Positions 8,489-16,149 of a DNA stretch of 23,037 nt are shown in pieces. The DNA lies in contig JAEWBS010000140.1 of NCBI GenBank assembly GCA_023391005.1, forward strand, positions 1 to 23,037, read 5' to 3'. The stretch is from Bacillota bacterium. Lineage in GTDB: Bacteria; Bacillota; Clostridia; Oscillospirales; Ruminococcaceae. The position numbers were made by a program, and so were the translations under genes. Each line of letters begins with the position of its first letter. The first letter of the stretch is position 1. The notes below the pieces were generated by a model that did no database searches, had not been told where the DNA came from, and saw only the letters and a program-made list of their open reading frames with translations.

Positions 8489-9820
8489 ATGCAGTTTATT
8501 GATCTCGGTTTTTTATTTTTGCTGCTTCCCATGTCGGCGGCGGTCTATTACTGCGTTCCCAATCGGCATAAGCCCGCTGTTTTGCTCGCCCTCTCGGTCG
8601 GTTTTTATTATCTGATGCAGCCGGATGCGATCTGGCTGCCGCTCACCGTTTTGCCTGACTGCCTGTTGCTGGCACACATGAGCCGCAGCGCGCCCGAAAG
8701 CCCCAAAAACACGCTGCTCGTTCGGCTTTGCGTCATTAAAAATCTGGTCGTAATGCTGCTTTTCGGCATCTTAGCGCCGATGATGCAGCAGGCCGCCGTT
8801 CCGGCGGGCGTCATGGTGATCTCGCTCTCGCTGATCGATTTGCTTGTTTTACAGCATCGGGGCGTCGCGCGGTTCCCGTCGCCTGTTAAAACAGCCGGGA
8901 GCACGCTGTTCTTCGCGCGCTTTAATTACGGGCCGGTGGGTGCGGCGCAGGAACTGGTCGCGCAGCTTGACGCGCCCGCGCCGTCCTTGTCGCGCATCTC
9001 CAAGGGCATTATGCTGCTCATCGAGGGCGTGGCCAAGCAGGTGATCCTCTCCGAGCAATTTTTCGCGCTTTTAAAGACCATATCCCGCCTGCCGCCCGAG
9101 CGGTTCTCGATTGCGCTCAGTTGGCTGTGCGCGCTTTGCAGCGCATTGGGGCTTTATTTCTCACTCTCGGCCTTCAGCAACATCGCGCGGGGCATCGGCA
9201 ACATCTTTTCGCTAAAATTGCCCCGCATGCTGTACTATCCCTTTCAGGCGCGCAGCATCCGCGAATACGTCTACCGGTTGAATATGCCGCTGGAGGACAC
9301 CATCTTCGGGCTCGTTTTCCCGAACCGCGACCGCCGCGCCAACGACGGGCGGGCCTATCTGATCTCGTTTTTCATGCCGCTGACGCTGGGGTTGTGGCTG
9401 TCGCCCTCGGGCGGATTTCTGCTGTGGGGCGGCTATCTGAGCTGTCTGGTGCTGCTTGACTGGCTGATGCTGCGGCATCTTCCCGTACCGTTGGGATTCG
9501 CCGCGCGCATCGTGACCTTTGTGATTACGCTGCCCTCTTACGTGCTGATGTTGCCGACAACGCTGGGCAACCGCTTTGCGATGATTGCCGCCATGCTGGG
9601 TCTGGGCAGCGCGCCGCTTTTTAACGACGCGGTCATCTATCTTTTTTCCTCCAACTTTATTCTGATTTTCTTGGGTGTGCTGGCCTGCTCGAATGTTTTC
9701 GATCTCTTAGGCCGCGCCACTGAACAGCAGTTCCCGCGGCTCTGGTGGGTTGGCTCTTCATTTGCGCATCTGGCTCTGCTGGTGGTCGCCACATCCTTTC
9801 TACTCTGGAATGTGAGGTGA
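8489..9820 (+). CDS. MBOAT-like O-acyltransferase homologue lacking the conserved histidines
   Basis: 443-residue polytopic membrane protein. The order of blocks follows the AlgI/DltB type of MBOAT proteins, which move acyl groups across the membrane onto exported polymers: FFARFNYGPV (141-150), GIMLLIEGVAKQVILSE (173-189), a Y-x-S-x-S-x-F-S-x-A-x-G-x-G block (223-237), LPRMLYYPFQARSIREYV (244-261), then GLWLSPSGGFLLWG (301-314). Two positions that are His in active members are not: RRWH-ISL is YRLN-MPL (N265), and GLWHG is GLWLS (L304). The ATG at 8489 follows AAGGAAAGGGA. The next gene starts within a few bases and encodes the usual periplasm-facing partner type, so the pair is an operon. 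Activity is doubtful; a non-catalytic transport or scaffold role is possible. Confidence 0.8.
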   Translation: MQFIDLGFLFLLLPMSAAVYYCVPNRHKPAVLLALSVGFYYLMQPDAIWLPLTVLPDCLLLAHMSRSAPESPKNTLLVRLCVIKNLVVMLLFGILAPMMQQAAVPAGVMVISLSLIDLLVLQHRGVARFPSPVKTAGSTLFFARFNYGPVGAAQELVAQLDAPAPSLSRISKGIMLLIEGVAKQVILSEQFFALLKTISRLPPERFSIALSWLCALCSALGLYFSLSAFSNIARGIGNIFSLKLPRMLYYPFQARSIREYVYRLNMPLEDTIFGLVFPNRDRRANDGRAYLISFFMPLTLGLWLSPSGGFLLWGGYLSCLVLLDWLMLRHLPVPLGFAARIVTFVITLPSYVLMLPTTLGNRFAMIAAMLGLGSAPLFNDAVIYLFSSNFILIFLGVLACSNVFDLLGRATEQQFPRLWWVGSSFAHLALLVVATSFLLWNVR

Positions 9821-9825
9821 GGTCT

Positions 9826-10914
9826 GTGTTGACAAAACGTATCTTTTCCGCTCTGATGGTCGGGCTGATTTTGGTGTCAGGCGCGATGACCGCCCTAAAG
9901 GCCATTGGCAGCGGTTATCTGCCCGCCTCTGCGCGCGATATCGGCAATTGGGCCGACCACGCCGTATGGCGGCGGCTAAGGGATTTTGACGGTCTGACGC
10001 AGCTCGCCCCTGCAATGCTGCTGGCCGGCGGCGCCAAAGAACAGGACGGGATTTTTATCACCGAAAACTATCTGCTTGAAAATATTGCGCCTGAAAATGC
10101 CGCTGTGCTTGAGCAGAATCTGGCCGGTATCGAAGGCTTTTTGAAGGCGCATAACATCCCCGCCACCTTTTTGCTGATTCCGACCGCCTGCGTCATCAAG
10201 CAGCAGGAAATTCCCGCCCGCGCCGAGCTCTATAATCAAAAAACACTGATTGCCAATTGCTATGCCCGCCTGTCGGGCAAGGCCGGTACCGCCGACGCCT
10301 ACGGCAAGCTGTTTGCCGCCAAGGACCAGTACACCTATTTCAGAACCGAATCGAACCTCACGGGGTTGGGCGGCTACTATGTCTACACGGCGCTGGCGCC
10401 GCGCATGGGCTATACGGCGCGCGCGCTTGACCAGTTTGAGGTTGAGCAGCTGGCCGACGACTATTATGGCGCACTTTATCAGCGTTCGAGCTACAAAGGC
10501 GCCGACCCCGACCTGCTGACGCTCTACCGCTTCTCACGCTACTCACGGCAGTATCAGTTATCGACGATCAATAACGGCGAGAAAAAGAACTATTACACGC
10601 TGTTTCCGACCCATCTAACGCAGCTTGGACAGCCGAAATCGGTGCTGCTGGGTGGCTTCGGACAGCGGATGGACATCTCGGTCGTGTCGCCGTTTGAAGA
10701 GTCGCTGCTGATCTTCGGGGATGAAACGGCGCTGTCCTACCTGCCGTTTCTCGTCGTGCATTACGGCAATATTACGATGATCGACCTTGAGAACTGCCCG
10801 GACGATATGCTGGCCGCGCTCGTGGCCGACGACTATGATCAGGTGCTTTTCGCCTACTCGGTCGATCATTTTAACCACACCCCCGCCGCCGCGCGCGCGG
10901 CGACGCTGCAATAA
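9826..10914 (+). CDS. DHHW/AlgX-like extracytoplasmic protein with replaced catalytic motif
   Basis: 362 residues with an N-terminal membrane anchor or signal segment (about 7-27, FSALMVGLILVSG). Layout resembles DHHW and AlgJ/AlgX SGNH-like proteins that finish O-acetylation outside the membrane with an MBOAT partner. The block normally TDHHWT-x-x-GAYYAY reads TESNLTGLGGYYVY (174-187), and the serine motif (K/G)DSYA reads GDETA (298-302), so Asp, His and Ser are all substituted. The C-terminal part (PFLVVHYGNITMIDL) keeps the family shape. GTG at 9826 is chosen because GAGGTGA (9814-9820) lies upstream at normal distance; it overlaps the stop of the MBOAT-like gene, implying coupling. A long GC hairpin terminator follows the stop. 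Confidence 0.75.
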   Translation: MLTKRIFSALMVGLILVSGAMTALKAIGSGYLPASARDIGNWADHAVWRRLRDFDGLTQLAPAMLLAGGAKEQDGIFITENYLLENIAPENAAVLEQNLAGIEGFLKAHNIPATFLLIPTACVIKQQEIPARAELYNQKTLIANCYARLSGKAGTADAYGKLFAAKDQYTYFRTESNLTGLGGYYVYTALAPRMGYTARALDQFEVEQLADDYYGALYQRSSYKGADPDLLTLYRFSRYSRQYQLSTINNGEKKNYYTLFPTHLTQLGQPKSVLLGGFGQRMDISVVSPFEESLLIFGDETALSYLPFLVVHYGNITMIDLENCPDDMLAALVADDYDQVLFAYSVDHFNHTPAAARAATLQ

Positions 10915-10939
10915 TCTGCCGCATACCAAAACAGCAACC

Positions 10940-10975
10940 CAGCCCCGCCGGGTTATTTCTCGGCGGGGCTGTTTG
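10940..10975 (+). terminator. Intrinsic terminator after the MBOAT/DHHW-like pair
   Basis: CAGCCCCGCCG (10940-10950) pairs perfectly with CGGCGGGGCTG (10961-10971) around a 10-base loop, followed by TTTG. It ends the two-gene unit. Confidence 0.75.
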
Positions 10976-11010
10976 TATCATTAAGTGTATCAAATTTAAA
11001 TAAAAAATAT

Positions 11011-11054
11011 TGTGGGCCTCACCCAAACCCCACAAGCTTTTTGAAAAAAGCTTG
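11011..11054. repeat. Double-hairpin palindromic element, possible dispersed repeat
   Basis: TGTGGG (11011-11016) pairs with CCCACA (11029-11034), and CAAGCTTTT (11033-11041) pairs with AAAAGCTTG (11046-11054) around a 4-base loop. The combination of a CCCAAACCCC block next to an AAGCTTTTT palindrome resembles intergenic repeats I associate with clostridial genomes, but only one copy is in this window. Confidence 0.45.
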
Positions 11055-11083
11055 ATCAAAACTTTAATCTGCACAACTTAAAT

Positions 11084-11110
11084 GTCCCGCCGGAAAGCAT
11101 CCGGCGGGAC
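11084..11110 (-). terminator. Terminator-like hairpin after queH
   Basis: GTCCCGCCGG (11084-11093) pairs perfectly with CCGGCGGGAC (11101-11110), with a 7-base loop. Read on the - strand it follows the queH stop by 26 bases and is followed by ATTTAA, so the U-run is weak. Confidence 0.6.
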
Positions 11111-11136
11111 TGCGATTTTATTGCCTGTATGGTTCG

Positions 11137-11700
11137 TCAGGGCATCTGCTGCGGGGCGGGCGTCGCTTTCTTTTTCTTTTTATAGCGGTCCTCCTCGCTG
11201 AAAATGCAGCCGCAATATTTTTGCATATACAACGCCATATTGCGCGCCTTCTGCTGCCCGTCTTTAAAGTAAGGACGAAAGTCGCGATATAAAAATTGGA
11301 CGCCGTATTGCTCGGCCACCGCGTTTGCCACCTGACAGATCAACGCGTGATTTTGATAGGGGCTGATCAGCAACGTCGTTGTAAAGGCCTCAAAGCCGTT
11401 TTCAGACGCATAGCGCGCCGCCTCTTCAAACCGCACGCGGTAGCAATAGCCGCAGCGGTCGTTAAAATTGGGCGCAACCGCCGCTATAAACGACCGCAGC
11501 CCATACTCCCCTTGCAGAACCAGCGAGAGTCCGATCTGCTTGGCGTAATCGACCAGCGCGTTTTTTCGCGCCCGGTATTCGGTGAAAGGGTGGATATTGG
11601 GATTAAACCAAAAGCCGGTCGGCTCAATACCCTCGCCGCGCAGCGCCTCGATGCAGCCGATCGAGCAAGGTGCGCAGCAGATATGCAACAGCGTTTTCAT
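11137..11700 (-). CDS. queH: Epoxyqueuosine reductase QueH
   Basis: 187-residue cytosolic iron-sulfur protein of the QueH (DUF208) family, which performs the last step of queuosine synthesis in tRNA, reducing epoxyqueuosine to queuosine. The signature cysteines are present: LLHICCAPC (C8, C9, C12), CGYC (C83, C86) and YCGC (C163, C165). In the family the CC and CxxC pairs hold the 4Fe-4S cluster. The ATG at 11700 starts directly before the LLHICCAPC motif, as in other members. The C-terminus is a short Lys/Pro-rich tail. No other queuosine gene is in the window, consistent with an organism that salvages queuine or keeps the other genes elsewhere. Confidence 0.93.
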   Translation of the reverse strand: MKTLLHICCAPCSIGCIEALRGEGIEPTGFWFNPNIHPFTEYRARKNALVDYAKQIGLSLVLQGEYGLRSFIAAVAPNFNDRCGYCYRVRFEEAARYASENGFEAFTTTLLISPYQNHALICQVANAVAEQYGVQFLYRDFRPYFKDGQQKARNMALYMQKYCGCIFSEEDRYKKKKKATPAPQQMP

Positions 11701-11893
11701 GTCTTATTTACCTTCCGGCCGCAACAGGACTGTAGCCCCATGCGCCAAAACAGGAGGTGGATTGCAAGAGAATTTTCGATCCATGCGGGCTGATGCAAGC
11801 TGACGCCCGATGGGGCGGCCACACAGCGGGGTGGAAAATTTCTCGACAAGCTCCTTGCGTTTTAAGCGCGGCGGACTGCGCGTGTTACGACAC

Positions 11894-12445
11894 TTATTTG
11901 ATCAGCGAAGAAATCGCCTTAAACTGCGGATGCTCCTTCGAGCCCATGAGCTCGAACAGCGCCATCTCGGTGCTGACAAACTGCACGCCCTCACGCTCGG
12001 CCCGCATAAAGGCGGCCATCAGATCGGTTTGGCGGCGCGAGGCGATGCAGTCGGTGACAAAAACCGGCGTAAGGCCCTTATCCAGAAGCTGCAACGCCGA
12101 TTGCAGCACGCAGATATGCGCCTCAATGCCGCACACGAGCACCTGCTTGCGCCCAAACTGCTCAAGCTGCTCTAAATGCCCGAGCACATCGTTGTCGCCC
12201 AGCGCGCCGAACGCGGTTTTGGCGATGATCGGCGCGCCCTGCGCCGCCTCGACCATGTCGGGCAGCGTCGCGCCCAGCCCTTTGGGGTATTGCTCGGTGA
12301 TCAGCATTGGAATTTCGAGCAGCGAGAGGCCCTTGAGCAGCTTCACCACATTTTTTTGCAGCTCGTCCCGGCCATACATGGCGGGCATCAGCTTCTCTTG
12401 AAAATCAACGATCAGGGCGCAGCAATTATCCTGTGTCAGTCTCAT
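11894..12445 (-). CDS. Isochorismatase-like cysteine hydrolase
   Basis: 183 residues forming a single isochorismatase-like domain (YcaC/ISOC1-like branch). The expected catalytic triad is visible: D14 in ALIVDFQ, K76 in IIAKTAFG and C112 in VCGIEAHICV. The family hydrolyses diverse amides and enol ethers; the substrate cannot be told from sequence and no siderophore genes are nearby. The ATG at 12445 has an excellent site (AAGGAGGA on the - strand, about 8 bases upstream). It lies downstream of folD on the same strand with a gap of about 107 bases, so co-transcription is possible but not certain. Confidence 0.88.
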   Translation of the reverse strand: MRLTQDNCCALIVDFQEKLMPAMYGRDELQKNVVKLLKGLSLLEIPMLITEQYPKGLGATLPDMVEAAQGAPIIAKTAFGALGDNDVLGHLEQLEQFGRKQVLVCGIEAHICVLQSALQLLDKGLTPVFVTDCIASRRQTDLMAAFMRAEREGVQFVSTEMALFELMGSKEHPQFKAISSLIK

Positions 12446-12552
12446 TTTATACGTCCTCCTTATGTGGATCCTCCCTTAAAGCCGAAACGCCTCACACGCA
12501 CGGACTGTCAAACAGGCCGCCAAAACGTCGGTTTTTAGCGGGAGATCACTAT

Positions 12553-13401
12553 TTATAGCATGCGTTCGGCGGCGGTTACAACATGCAGCGCCAGAACCGA
12601 GGTGGTCACAGCCCCCACGCCGCCGGGCACCGGCGTTACCGCCCGCACAATCTCTTCTATTTCTTCGATGCGGATATCGCCGCAGAGCTTACCATCCGCG
12701 CCAACGTGGATGCCCACGTCGAGCACCACCTGCCCGGGCCGCATCGACTCAGCCCCCAGCATGCCGACCCTGCCGGCGGCCACGACGAGCACGTCGGCCT
12801 CCCGGCAGACAGTAGCCAAGTTCTCCGTTTTACTGTGGCAGACCGTCACCGTCATATTCTCGGCCATCAAGAGCAGCGCCACCGGCTTGCCGATGACAAG
12901 GCTGCGCCCCACCACCACGGCCCGGCGGCCCGCCAGATCGATGCCGTTATGCCGCAAAAGTGCGATGCAGCCCTGCGCCGTACAGGGCGCAAAACCCGTT
13001 TGACTGCCCGAATAGACACCGGCCATCGAGCCTTCGGTGATGCCGTCGACATCCTTTGCGGGCAACAGCGCGCGGCAGACGGCCATATCGTCAAATTGTG
13101 GGGGCAGCGGACGCATGATCAGCACGCCATGCACGGCGGCGTCGGCGTTGAGCCGGTCGATCAGAGCCAACAGCGCTTGCTGCGTTGCCTCCTGCGCCAA
13201 AACAAAGGTTTGAACCGTTACACCGGCCTGCGCGCACCGCTTGGCCGCACCGCGCTCATAGGCCAGATCATCCTCACGCTCGCCTACGCGCACAATCGCC
13301 AGCGTGGGTTCCACGCCCCGGTGGCGCAACCGCAGCGCCCGTTCCTTCGCCTGCTCGGTCAGCGCCGCCGCCGTTTCAGCTCCTTTGAGCAAAATTCCCA
13401 T
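12553..13401 (-). CDS. folD: FolD-type methylene-tetrahydrofolate dehydrogenase, cyclohydrolase site altered
   Basis: 282 residues, normal FolD length. Typical enzymes oxidise 5,10-methylene-THF with NAD(P)+ and then hydrolyse methenyl-THF to 10-formyl-THF. Family blocks seen: KDVDGI, GRSLVIGKPVALLL (nucleotide-binding fold), CHSKTENLA, and TPVPGGVGAVT. The YxxxK motif reads Y48-ERG-A52, so the Lys (E. coli K54) is Ala, although K54 two residues later might substitute. The VQLPLP block reads IMRPLP, replacing the conserved Gln (E. coli Q98) by M96. The dehydrogenase part looks intact; cyclohydrolase activity is doubtful. The ATG at 13401 is chosen over upstream in-frame codons because AGGAGG lies just before it. 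Divergent from the GH25 gene. Confidence 0.92.
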   Translation of the reverse strand: MGILLKGAETAAALTEQAKERALRLRHRGVEPTLAIVRVGEREDDLAYERGAAKRCAQAGVTVQTFVLAQEATQQALLALIDRLNADAAVHGVLIMRPLPPQFDDMAVCRALLPAKDVDGITEGSMAGVYSGSQTGFAPCTAQGCIALLRHNGIDLAGRRAVVVGRSLVIGKPVALLLMAENMTVTVCHSKTENLATVCREADVLVVAAGRVGMLGAESMRPGQVVLDVGIHVGADGKLCGDIRIEEIEEIVRAVTPVPGGVGAVTTSVLALHVVTAAERML

Positions 13402-13519
13402 CGATTTAAACCTCCTGTGCGGTGTTCTGCCGCAAAGCGCCCTGCGATATATTTTGATACACTCTTCTATTTTAAGGCGCCTTGCCATATTTTATTTTGT
13501 ATGCGTCTGCCCGCAGACA

Positions 13520-13549
13520 TTGTCGCGGCGGCGCGAAATATGTTATAGT
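13520..13549 (+). promoter_or_regulatory. Probable promoter of the GH25 gene
   Basis: TTGTCG (13520-13525) and TATAGT (13544-13549) are 18 bases apart, in the divergent region between folD and the GH25 gene. This leaves a leader of about 130 bases. The boxes are near but not at consensus. Confidence 0.45.
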
Positions 13550-13688
13550 TATTCGAGTTGGCGTTCCGCGAGGGAACAATGCCTGAAATTGCGCTAAAGA
13601 ATATTCAACCCACACGCCGTGAAGCATGCGGCATGTTATACTTAAAGCCACGGATCGCCCTGCGGCAAATGTCAATCTGGAGGACGCC

Positions 13689-14741
13689 ATGCCTTACATA
13701 ACCGAAAGCAGAAGAAAAAGAAGCAGCGGCTCGGCCGTAAGGGTGCTCACGGCGCTCATAATCGGCCTGCTCATCATGACCAACGCCGCCACGGCGGCGC
13801 TGCTGCTGCGCACCGGCGCGGCTTTGCAGGACGCCCTCTCGACGACCGCCGTTCCCGTCGACGCCCCTGCAACCGAGGAATTCTCGGAGCCGGTCATACC
13901 CGTCTCGGTCATGCTCGATTTTGCCGAGCGCGACGGTATCTCAATTGAGTTCTTACAGCGATTTTTCACCGACAGAATTGTGCTGTGGGATCAAAACAAG
14001 CTTAAAACCGTCCCGATCAATAACGCGCTGAAAAAAAGCAGCTTTGACGCCGCGTATATCGTCACGCAGGAAAACGGTATCCGCGCCTACGCGCCGGGCG
14101 GCGAGGATAGCTCGCTGCTGGGTATCGACGTCTCAAGCTATCAGGGCGTCATCAATTGGAAGAAGGTCAAGGCCGCCAGCGTCGATTACGCGATGATCCG
14201 GGTGGGCTACCGGGGTTACGGCACCGGCAGCATCCGGCTGGACGACCGTTACGAAGCCAACATGTCGGGCGCCATTGCGGCGGGCATTCCGGTCGGGGTC
14301 TACTTTTATTCTCAGGCCGTCACCGTCGAGGAAGCCGAAGAAGAGGCCGCGTTTGTCCTCAAAAAACTCGAGGGCCTCGACATTACCTACCCCGTGGTTT
14401 TTGACATGGAGGAGGTTGACGACGCGGACGCCCGCACCAACGCATTGACACAGGCCGAACGCACCGACATCACCATCGCCTTTTGCGAGAAAATCAAGGC
14501 GGCGGGCTACACGCCGATGGTGTATGGCAACATCCGCTGGATGATCATGCACCTCGACCTTTCGCGGCTTGAATCTTATGACAAATGGTTCGCACAATAT
14601 TTTAAACAGCCGTTTTTCCCCTACGCCTTCTCGATGTGGCAATACACGTCGCGCGGCACGATTGATGGCATTCCGGGCCCGGTGGATTTAAATCTGGGGC
14701 TTATCGATTATGCCCAGCCCGCGGCCAAAAGCGCCGCGTAG
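13689..14741 (+). CDS. Membrane-anchored GH25 lysozyme-like muramidase
   Basis: 350 residues. A basic N-terminus (SRRKRSS) is followed by a hydrophobic segment (about 17-40, LTALIIGLLIM) that acts as anchor or signal peptide. A linker region of unknown fold (45-140) leads into a GH25 domain (about 143-345) beginning GIDVSSYQG (D147) and carrying the catalytic DME motif in PVVFDMEEVDD (D239, E241). GH25 enzymes cut the beta-1,4 bond between MurNAc and GlcNAc in peptidoglycan, so this protein likely remodels the cell's own wall. The ATG at 13689 is chosen over 13626 because GGAGG sits 5 bases upstream. Transcribed alone, divergent from folD. No cell-wall-binding repeats are present. Confidence 0.92.
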   Translation: MPYITESRRKRSSGSAVRVLTALIIGLLIMTNAATAALLLRTGAALQDALSTTAVPVDAPATEEFSEPVIPVSVMLDFAERDGISIEFLQRFFTDRIVLWDQNKLKTVPINNALKKSSFDAAYIVTQENGIRAYAPGGEDSSLLGIDVSSYQGVINWKKVKAASVDYAMIRVGYRGYGTGSIRLDDRYEANMSGAIAAGIPVGVYFYSQAVTVEEAEEEAAFVLKKLEGLDITYPVVFDMEEVDDADARTNALTQAERTDITIAFCEKIKAAGYTPMVYGNIRWMIMHLDLSRLESYDKWFAQYFKQPFFPYAFSMWQYTSRGTIDGIPGPVDLNLGLIDYAQPAAKSAA

Positions 14742-14949
14742 CGCATCGCTTGAAAGGGCCATACCAGTATCCCTACAACTTGAGCTTCCGCCCATCATTC
14801 ATCGGGCGCTGCATTTACCGTTGGACTATTTTCCTCACTGTTGTACGCCGCCGTAACGATATGCTCCTATTGTACCACAGAACACCCCAAAGCGCCACGG
14901 GGCTGCGGACACGCGGATAATTTTTTGTAGAATCGGGTCTCCGAAAATC

Positions 14950-14982
14950 AAGGACCCTGCGGCTGGTCGCCGCAGGGTCCTT
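14950..14982. terminator. Hairpin between GH25 and azlD, likely bidirectional
   Basis: AAGGACCCTGCGG (14950-14962) pairs perfectly with CCGCAGGGTCCTT (14970-14982), 13 pairs with a 7-base loop. It lies 10 bases past the azlD stop on the - strand, followed there by GATTTT. It is also the only hairpin downstream of the GH25 gene. Confidence 0.75.
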
Positions 14983-14992
14983 CTTGTTGCAA

Positions 14993-15325
14993 TCAGAACA
15001 CCCTTTGCACCAAAAGCATGTACACAACGGTGCCAAGGCCGATGCTCAGCAGCGGGTTGCCTCGCCAACGGTGTAGGGCCGCCGTCACTAAAATGGCGAC
15101 CAGCTCGGGCAGCCCGTGCGGCGCGCTGGCCAGCGAAATGCCCTTGAGGCAATAAACCACCAGCAGCCCCATCATGGCCGGGGGCAGCGTTCGTCCCAGA
15201 TAGACCACCGTTTTGGGCTGCTCGCGCGTTTCGGGGAACAGTAAAAACGGCGTGAATCGGGTGACCATTGTGCCAAGCGCCACCGCGAGGATCATCGCAA
15301 AGGTCTGTAACGGTGTCAGCGGCAT
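14993..15325 (-). CDS. azlD: AzlD family branched-chain amino acid exporter subunit
   Basis: 110-residue membrane protein with about four hydrophobic segments, the usual AzlD size. The family motif TRFTPFLLFP (22-31) near the first helix and a central PPAMMGLLVVYCLKG stretch support the call. AzlC and AzlD together form a small exporter for branched-chain amino acids or their analogues. Its ATG lies inside the end of azlC (shared ATGCCGCTGA, 15316-15325), a translational coupling expected for a two-subunit transporter. A strong hairpin follows the stop. Confidence 0.9.
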   Translation of the reverse strand: MPLTPLQTFAMILAVALGTMVTRFTPFLLFPETREQPKTVVYLGRTLPPAMMGLLVVYCLKGISLASAPHGLPELVAILVTAALHRWRGNPLLSIGLGTVVYMLLVQRVF

Positions 15326-16050
15326 AGCTTATTCCTCCCCAGCAACAAAATTGCGAGTATGAGCAGCATAGCGGGGATGACGAACCGCCCCGCCCCGAAA
15401 ACGGCAAGACAAACCGCCGTGCTCGCCAGCCCGATAAGCCCGGACAGACGGTTCTCACGCTTTTTGACCTGCTCGATAAACAGCACCACAAAAAGCGCTG
15501 TCAGTACAAAATCTAGCCCGGTGGTGTCAAAGGTGAGCAGTTTGCCCGCCACGCTGCCCAAAAAAGTCCCTAAAATCCAATAGAGATAGTCGAGCACTGA
15601 AATGGAGAGATAAAAATATTTGCGGCTGATACCCGCCGGCGGCGTAACGCCTGACGAAATCGAAAAGGTTTCGTCACAGAGCATGAAGATCAGCACCGAG
15701 CGCACGGCGCCGAGCCCCTTGTATTTTTCAAGCAGTGAGATGCCGTAAAACAGATGCCGCGCATTGACCATCAGGCTGAGTAAAAACGCCTGAATCGGAT
15801 CAAACGCCACCGTCAGCAGCGTGATGGCGACAAACTGCATACTGCCGCAGAAGGCAATGGCGCTCATGAGCACCGACCAAACCGTGCCGTAGCCTTTGGT
15901 CTGCATCAGCATGCCGTAAGCCATACCCAGCACCAGAAAGCCGGTCAGTACCGGTATGGTGTGCGGAAAAGCCGCCGTCAGCGCCGCTTTAAAGCGCCCC
16001 TGCCGCCCCGTCAGGGCCACATTATTTATGCTACAGTCCACTTCTTTCAT
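15316..16050 (-). CDS. azlC: AzlC family branched-chain amino acid exporter subunit
   Basis: 244-residue polytopic membrane protein. The signature region near the N-terminus (PVLTGFLVLGMAYGMLM), FCGSMQFVAITLL and LMVNARHLFYGISL are characteristic of AzlC, the larger subunit of the exporter. The - strand ATG at 16050 is preferred over 16128 because AAGGAG and AAGGA sites lie just upstream and the start matches family length; the longer form would read through the promoter. It is divergent from an XRE-cupin regulator, which likely controls it, and overlaps azlD by 10 bases. Confidence 0.93.
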   Translation of the reverse strand: MKEVDCSINNVALTGRQGRFKAALTAAFPHTIPVLTGFLVLGMAYGMLMQTKGYGTVWSVLMSAIAFCGSMQFVAITLLTVAFDPIQAFLLSLMVNARHLFYGISLLEKYKGLGAVRSVLIFMLCDETFSISSGVTPPAGISRKYFYLSISVLDYLYWILGTFLGSVAGKLLTFDTTGLDFVLTALFVVLFIEQVKKRENRLSGLIGLASTAVCLAVFGAGRFVIPAMLLILAILLLGRNKLCR

Positions 16051-16088
16051 TTTGTCCTTGCGCTCCTTTTGCCTGTGCGGTATGATAG

Positions 16089-16128
16089 TTGTACTATATA
16101 ATTTACAATCGTTTATTATCTTTGTCAA
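16089..16128 (-). promoter_or_regulatory. azlC promoter with overlapping TTGTA/TACAA operator candidate
   Basis: On the - strand TTGACA (complement of 16123-16128) and TAAATT (complement of 16100-16105) are 17 bases apart. An inverted repeat TTGTA (16089-16093) and TACAA (16104-16108) overlaps the -10 box. The site lies between azlC and the divergent XRE gene, where a repressor of azlCD would bind; the binding itself is inference. Confidence 0.6.
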
Positions 16129-16149
16129 TTGTTTTTGAAGGAGCCTCGC

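Noticed and set aside
8190..8532. Reverse-strand frames over the CRISPR relic with products containing FNPRPLYEGRR-like repeats
   Set aside because: Such peptides are the translation of CRISPR repeat sequence; there is no ribosome site and the frames overlap the repeats and the start of the MBOAT-like gene.
12583..13548. A 321-codon + strand frame antisense to folD
   Set aside because: Rich in His, Arg and Pro with no domain; folD on the other strand has the family motifs and an AGGAGG site.
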